Below, piece after piece: positions 5,167 through 8,592 of a stretch of 8,592 bases of DNA. The notes under the pieces are model-generated. The model ran no database searches and was not told the DNA's origin. It saw only the letters and a list, made by a program, of their open reading frames with translations. The stretch spans positions 1 through 8,592 of the forward strand of contig JAQBUV010000093.1 in assembly GCA_027623815.1 (NCBI GenBank), given 5' to 3'. Both the position numbers and the translations under genes were made by a program. Each line of letters starts with the position of its first letter. Within the stretch, counting starts at the first letter, position 1. Source of the DNA: Casp-Chloro-G3 sp002816715 (GTDB lineage: Bacteria; Chloroflexota; Dehalococcoidia; Lucifugimonadales; UBA3495).

Positions 5167-7653
5167 ATGAAGCTAGCATTACTAGCGGCGGCCTGGCTGG
5201 TCGGCCTGCTGCTGGGATTCCAACTCGATGTGCCGACCCGGCCTCTCTTGATGTTAGGGGCATCGACACTGCCGCTGGCTTTGATTCTCGCCATGATGCG
5301 CCGCTCGGTCTGGCCCGCGATACTGGTTGGAGTATTGCTGCTGGGCATTTGGCGAGTCGAGATTACCGAGACCCCAACCATGCCCCTGGTCGCTCGGCAA
5401 AGTCAGCAAGTGACGGTGCGGGGCAAAATTGCCGATGACCCGGAAGCCGCCAGCCGGACGACACGATTTGTCCTGAACATAGACGCCATTGATCGGGGAA
5501 GTGGCTGGCAGCAGCTAGGCGGAAAGTCGTTGGTCTACGCTGAGCCTCCCGACTCGCTGATTTCCAGCCGGGAACCGCCTTACTTCCGCAAGGGCGATTT
5601 CCTGACACTGCAAGGCACGCTGCAAAACCCGGAACCCCCGGAAGCCACCGATGATTTCGACTACCCAGCCTATCTAGCCAGCCAGGGCATTTCCGGTGTT
5701 TTGTGGTCAAGGCAGGCGGAATGGGTGCTGGAAAAAAGCGCCAACCATTGGACTACCGGCTGGCTATTCGACCTGAGACAAGAGTTGTCCCAGAGCCTGG
5801 AATCTGCCCTGCCGATGCCCCACTCGGCGCTGGCCCAAGCGTTGCTGCTGGGGATTCGAGGAACGCTGCCTCCCGATGTAGTGCAGGACTTCCGCAGCAC
5901 CGGCACTTCCCATCTGCTGGCAATCTCCGGCATGCACGTTGGCATTTTGCTGGTCATCGCCACTGGAGCGTCAGCGTGGGCATTAGGGCGGCGACGACAG
6001 GTCTATCTGCTGCTGCCGTTCTTAGGCATCTGGATGTACGCCTTGCTCAGCGGACTGCCGATTTCAGTGGTGCGGGCCGCATTGATGGGAACCGTCTATT
6101 TGGCGGTGCTGGGTCTGGGCCGACCTCGCAGCGCACTACCGCCATTGGCGATCAGCGCACTGATCATAACCGCCCTAGATCCCCTGGCGTTGCAGCAAAT
6201 CTCGTTTCAGCTCAGCTTTGCCGCGATGGCGGGGATAATCATCGCGCTGCCCTACCAGGCCAGGGTTTCTGCCGCCATGTCCCAATGGATCAGCGATAGC
6301 AGCCGCTGGTGGACAGTCTGGCTCAATCATCTGGCGGGTTGGTTGGTTGCCGCTCTGATCGTGTCGCTGGGAGCAACGCTGGCGACCCTGCCGCTGGTCG
6401 CCTTCAATTTTGGCCGTATCCCCCTGATGGGCATACCCGCGACAATTATCGTGCTGCCGATGCTGCCTTTCATCCTGGGCGGGTCGCTGGCAACCGCCGT
6501 TGCCGGGCTGATTCATCCGGCGTTGGGCCAAGTAGTCGGCGTTGCCGCCTGGGTGCCCCTCTCTTACCTCTTGGGAGTGGTTTCCAATTCTCCTGGCCCA
6601 ACCGTGTCCGGTGGTTGGATCACCGCTCCTCTGGTCTGGGGTTGGTATTTGGCGTTAGGCTCGCTTTTGATAGAGCCAAGAGGTTGGGGTTTCCTGAAGC
6701 AGTTGACGCGCCGCCTTAGATTAGGAGCTACCAGTCCAGACCCGGCACCCACTGGCCAACTGCGTCCCACCGGCCTGACCTCCACCGTTATTGGCGTTGG
6801 CCTGATACTGGTGGTTGCCAATGTCTTTCTGTGGGGCCAGTTACTCAGCCGGCCCGATGGCAACCTGCACGTTTACTTTTTGAACGTTGGCCAGGGAGAC
6901 AGCACCCTCATCGTTACGCCCAATGGCCGCCAGGTGCTGATCGACGGTGGCCCCGCTTCAGAAAGCGCCACCACCGCCCTGTCCGATGTGCTGCCAGCCT
7001 GGGATCGCAGCCTGGACCTGGTGGCACTGACTCACCTGGACGCAGATCACAGTCGGGGCCTTCTGGAAGTCATGGATCGCTACCAGGTGGAGGCCGCGCT
7101 GGTGGGGATTCAGGATTCAACCGCCGCGCTTTATCCCCAATGGCAGGCGGTGATCGACCGGAATCAAGCCAGCGTGATCAAGCTCGTCGCGGGCCAACGG
7201 TTGACGCTGGACGACGGTGTCGTGTTGGAAACGCTGCACCCATCGGCATCTCCCCTTAGTGGTTCTCCATCAGGTTTTTCGTCAAACCGAAACAATAACG
7301 CCCTGGTGTTCCGCCTGGTGTACCAGGAAATTAGCTTCCTGTTCACTGCTGACATCGAAGCCGAGGCGGAAAGACAACTGCTCCAAAGCTCATCTGATCT
7401 GGATAGCGATGTGCTCAAAGTGGCGCATCACGGCAGTAAGACCTCGACAACTGAGGCATTCCTGGCGGCGGCCAGCCCGTCGGTGGCGGTTATTTCCGCT
7501 GGCGTAAAGAATCGGTACGGCCATCCCCATCACGACGTGCTGACCCGACTGCAGCAGGCCGTCGGCGCCGACCAAGTCTACCAGACCGCCCAACAAGGCA
7601 GAATTGAATTCATCACCGACGGCTACAGCTTGTGGGTTGAATCCCAAAAATAA
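5167..7653 (+). CDS. comEC: DNA internalisation-related competence protein ComEC/Rec2
   Basis: An 828-residue polytopic membrane protein forming the channel that takes single-stranded transforming DNA into the cytosol. Layout: N-terminal hydrophobic helices (~1-20, 28-43, 50-62); a DUF4131/OB-like extracytoplasmic region (~80-185) including RGKIADDPE and the DDFDYPAYLASQGI motif; the Competence membrane domain (~220-505) with GTSHLLAISGMHVGIL (246-261), LSGLPISVVRAALMG (294-308) and PLALQQISFQLSFAAM (339-354); a further helix (~538-558); and a C-terminal metallo-beta-lactamase domain (~567-825). The last has NVGQGDS (573-579), DGGP (593-596), THLDADH (622-628), TADI (727-730), VAHHGSK (752-758) and NRYGHPH (782-788), so the metal ligands for the proposed nuclease look intact. 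Length is typical. An in-frame TAG at 5152-5154 makes ATG 5167 the first start; the ribosome site is very weak. No terminator follows. Confidence 0.96.
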   Translation: MKLALLAAAWLVGLLLGFQLDVPTRPLLMLGASTLPLALILAMMRRSVWPAILVGVLLLGIWRVEITETPTMPLVARQSQQVTVRGKIADDPEAASRTTRFVLNIDAIDRGSGWQQLGGKSLVYAEPPDSLISSREPPYFRKGDFLTLQGTLQNPEPPEATDDFDYPAYLASQGISGVLWSRQAEWVLEKSANHWTTGWLFDLRQELSQSLESALPMPHSALAQALLLGIRGTLPPDVVQDFRSTGTSHLLAISGMHVGILLVIATGASAWALGRRRQVYLLLPFLGIWMYALLSGLPISVVRAALMGTVYLAVLGLGRPRSALPPLAISALIITALDPLALQQISFQLSFAAMAGIIIALPYQARVSAAMSQWISDSSRWWTVWLNHLAGWLVAALIVSLGATLATLPLVAFNFGRIPLMGIPATIIVLPMLPFILGGSLATAVAGLIHPALGQVVGVAAWVPLSYLLGVVSNSPGPTVSGGWITAPLVWGWYLALGSLLIEPRGWGFLKQLTRRLRLGATSPDPAPTGQLRPTGLTSTVIGVGLILVVANVFLWGQLLSRPDGNLHVYFLNVGQGDSTLIVTPNGRQVLIDGGPASESATTALSDVLPAWDRSLDLVALTHLDADHSRGLLEVMDRYQVEAALVGIQDSTAALYPQWQAVIDRNQASVIKLVAGQRLTLDDGVVLETLHPSASPLSGSPSGFSSNRNNNALVFRLVYQEISFLFTADIEAEAERQLLQSSSDLDSDVLKVAHHGSKTSTTEAFLAAASPSVAVISAGVKNRYGHPHHDVLTRLQQAVGADQVYQTAQQGRIEFITDGYSLWVESQK

Positions 7654-7671
7654 GCATGACTCAGGTAACGG

Positions 7672-7697
7672 TTGTCTGGCACGACATCCTGTATACT
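7672..7697 (+). promoter_or_regulatory. Possible rph promoter (weak)
   Basis: TATACT at 7692-7697 is a good -10 match in the 99-nt spacer between comEC and rph. The only -35-like hexamer, TTGTCT at 7672-7677, is just 14 nt away, shorter than the usual 16-18. If used, transcription would start near 7704, about 50 nt before the rph start. Readthrough from comEC is an alternative, because no terminator is visible between the genes. Confidence 0.35.
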
Positions 7698-7740
7698 ACG
7701 GTTGCTTAACTCCTAAACCTGAATACTTGCCTGATTACAT

Positions 7741-7755
7741 GAAGGATCAAACTTG
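7741..7755 (+). promoter_or_regulatory. Ribosome site supporting the TTG start of rph
   Basis: GAAGGA at 7741-7746 stands 6 nt before TTG at 7753-7755. An ATG at 7739 overlaps this site but is out of frame with rph. The conserved RNase PH N-terminus (x-R-x-D-G-R) begins immediately after the TTG, so this start fits both spacing and family. Confidence 0.75.
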
Positions 7756-8478
7756 CAAAGAGCAGACGGACGGCTCTGGAACCAGCCCAGACCGATTACC
7801 ATTACTCCAGGCTATCAAAAGTTTGCTGAAGGATCGGCCCTGATCGAAATGGGCACAACCAAGGTTCTCTGCTCGGCGTCGCTGGAAGAACGGGTTCCCC
7901 AATTTTTGAGAGGTCAGGGTCAAGGTTGGGTCACTGCTGAGTACGAGATGCTGCCCAGGGCCACCAACACCCGAACCTCTCGAGATCGGGACAGCGGGCG
8001 CATTAGTGGGCGTTCCCAAGAGATTCAACGCCTGATTGGCCGGTCGATGCGCGCCGCCACTAACCTGGATGCCCTGGGCGAGCGCACCGTTCAGATTGAC
8101 TGCGATGTGATCCAAGCTGACGGCGGAACTCGCTCCGCCGCCATCACCGGCGCATATGTAGCCCTGCACCAGGCCATGAATATGCTGGTGAAAAATAAAA
8201 TATTGCAGCAAATTCCGCTCCATGGGGCGGTGGCCGCCATCAGCGTGGGCCTGGTGGACAGTGAATTGATGCTTGACCTATGCTACCAGGAAGACTTTCG
8301 GGCTCAGGTCGACTTCAACGTGGTGCTGACCGACCGCGGGGAGTTGATCGAGATTCAAGGAGCCACGGAAGGCTCACCCTTTCCCAGACAGCGAGTCTCG
8401 GAGATACTGGCCCTGGCTTGCAGCGGGGTCGAACCACTTTTCCGCGCTCAAGCAGAGGCCATCCGGCAAATCAAGTAA
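7753..8478 (+). CDS. rph: Ribonuclease PH (tRNA nucleotidyltransferase)
   Basis: A 241-residue phosphorolytic 3'-to-5' exoribonuclease that trims the 3' extension of tRNA precursors, using phosphate and releasing nucleoside diphosphates; it works as a hexamer (trimer of dimers) in the cytosol. It is conserved along its length: RADGR (3-7), RPITIT (13-18), EGSALIEMGTTKVLCSASLEE (26-46), GQGWVTAEYEMLPRAT (56-71), the GRISGRSQEIQRLIGRSMRA block (82-101), and QADGGTRSAA (121-130), whose Thr126/Arg127 hold phosphate. LDLCYQED (174-181) and VDFNVV (186-191) carry the metal-binding Asp residues (likely D181 and D187), and IEIQGATEG (199-207) is also typical. Length is normal. Translation starts at TTG 7753. 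The gene follows comEC by 99 nt; no functional link is expected. In many bacteria an rdgB-type nucleotidase follows rph, but the window ends too soon to see. Confidence 0.96.
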   Translation: MQRADGRLWNQPRPITITPGYQKFAEGSALIEMGTTKVLCSASLEERVPQFLRGQGQGWVTAEYEMLPRATNTRTSRDRDSGRISGRSQEIQRLIGRSMRAATNLDALGERTVQIDCDVIQADGGTRSAAITGAYVALHQAMNMLVKNKILQQIPLHGAVAAISVGLVDSELMLDLCYQEDFRAQVDFNVVLTDRGELIEIQGATEGSPFPRQRVSEILALACSGVEPLFRAQAEAIRQIK

Positions 8479-8480
8479 GG

Positions 8481-8534
8481 GCTGTCACAGCGAATGCGCT
8501 CAAGTGTACTTGCCAGCGCATTCGCTGTGACAGC
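8481..8534. repeat. 20-bp perfect inverted repeat downstream of rph
   Basis: Bases 8481-8500 (GCTGTCACAGCGAATGCGCT) are the exact reverse complement of 8515-8534. The 14-nt loop contains a smaller palindrome, CAAGTGTACTTG (8501-8512). The repeat starts 2 nt after the rph stop codon, so it would form a very stable 3' hairpin on the rph mRNA. Nothing like a U-tract follows on either strand, so intrinsic termination is not clearly supported. Alternatives are an mRNA-stabilising 3' structure, a dispersed palindromic element, or a Rho-dependent end. The remaining bases to 8592 are AT-richer and show no clear gene. Confidence 0.85.
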
Positions 8535-8592
8535 AGGCAAATAGCGAAGTCAGATAAATTACGGGGCAGCACAGTAATGATTCCAGTAATAA

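Noticed and set aside
4649..5269. 206-codon open frame antisense to comEA and the comEC start
   Set aside because: It covers comEA domains that are clearly real on the other strand and has no recognisable motif.
5703..6299. 198-codon frame within comEC on the same strand
   Set aside because: It is a +1-type shadow of the ComEC membrane domain, with Arg/Gly/Ala-rich nonsense composition.
7661..7738. Small repeats in the comEC-rph spacer: ACGGTTG twice (7668, 7698) and CTGAATAC/CTGATTAC (7719, 7731)
   Set aside because: The copies are short, imperfect or unevenly spaced, and do not form a stable structure; chance similarity is enough to explain them.
8481..8534. Inverted repeat as a classic intrinsic terminator
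   Set aside because: The stem is strong but no run of T follows on the plus strand (AGGCAAATAG), so it is kept as a repeat rather than called a terminator.
8577..8592. Possible start of a next gene (ATG at 8577, reading Met-Ile-Pro-Val-Ile to the window edge)
   Set aside because: Only five codons are visible and the upstream purine stretch (CGGGG) is too far and weak to support a start.

Overview
The window reads as ordinary bacterial chromosome: compact genes, short spacers, and GC in the mid-to-upper 50s percent by eye. I see no mobile element, CRISPR array, tRNA or rRNA. The competence protein ComEA has an N-terminal anchor, an SLBB domain and paired helix-hairpin-helix motifs, the layout typical of monoderm bacteria and Chloroflexota. 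A PAPS-independent arylsulfotransferase homologue, an unusual short-chain dehydrogenase and a COMT-type O-methyltransferase lie nearby. Together these fit an uncultured Chloroflexota (Dehalococcoidia/SAR202-like) genome. That is a low-to-moderate confidence inference; no marker gene here settles it.

Layout. Positions 1-77 hold the C-terminal end of an unidentified plus-strand gene, followed by an O-methyltransferase (114-1124, +). A 96-nt convergent spacer with a long imperfect hairpin separates it from a minus-strand pair: an arylsulfotransferase-family beta-propeller (3141-2023) and an SDR oxidoreductase (1970-1221). The pair is probably transcribed together from a well-formed promoter at 3186-3214. 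Upstream on the same strand lies a branched-chain aminotransferase (ilvE, 4330-3368), which ends in a clear intrinsic terminator. The ilvE/comEA spacer is divergent, and one palindromic ATTATAAT could serve as -10 element in both directions. On the plus strand follow comEA (4433-5116), comEC (5167-7653) and rph (RNase PH, 7753-8478). A 20-bp perfect inverted repeat follows rph.

How the genes work together. comEA and comEC encode the DNA receptor and the membrane channel of natural transformation and look like a two-gene operon. ilvE and rph are housekeeping genes (last step of Leu/Ile/Val synthesis; tRNA 3'-end trimming). The arylsulfotransferase-SDR pair, perhaps with the O-methyltransferase, suggests modification of small phenolic or polyketide-like molecules, but no substrate can be read from the sequence.

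Most notable points. The SDR keeps only the lysine of the canonical Asn-Ser-Tyr-Lys catalytic tetrad. The sulfotransferase homologue keeps a plausible catalytic His/Arg set but has no signal peptide, unlike the periplasmic enterobacterial enzyme. The 54-bp perfect hairpin after rph has no U-tract and is not an obvious terminator. ilvE and rph both start at TTG with good Shine-Dalgarno sites, while comEA and comEC start at ATG with almost none. I found no convincing entirely new system.
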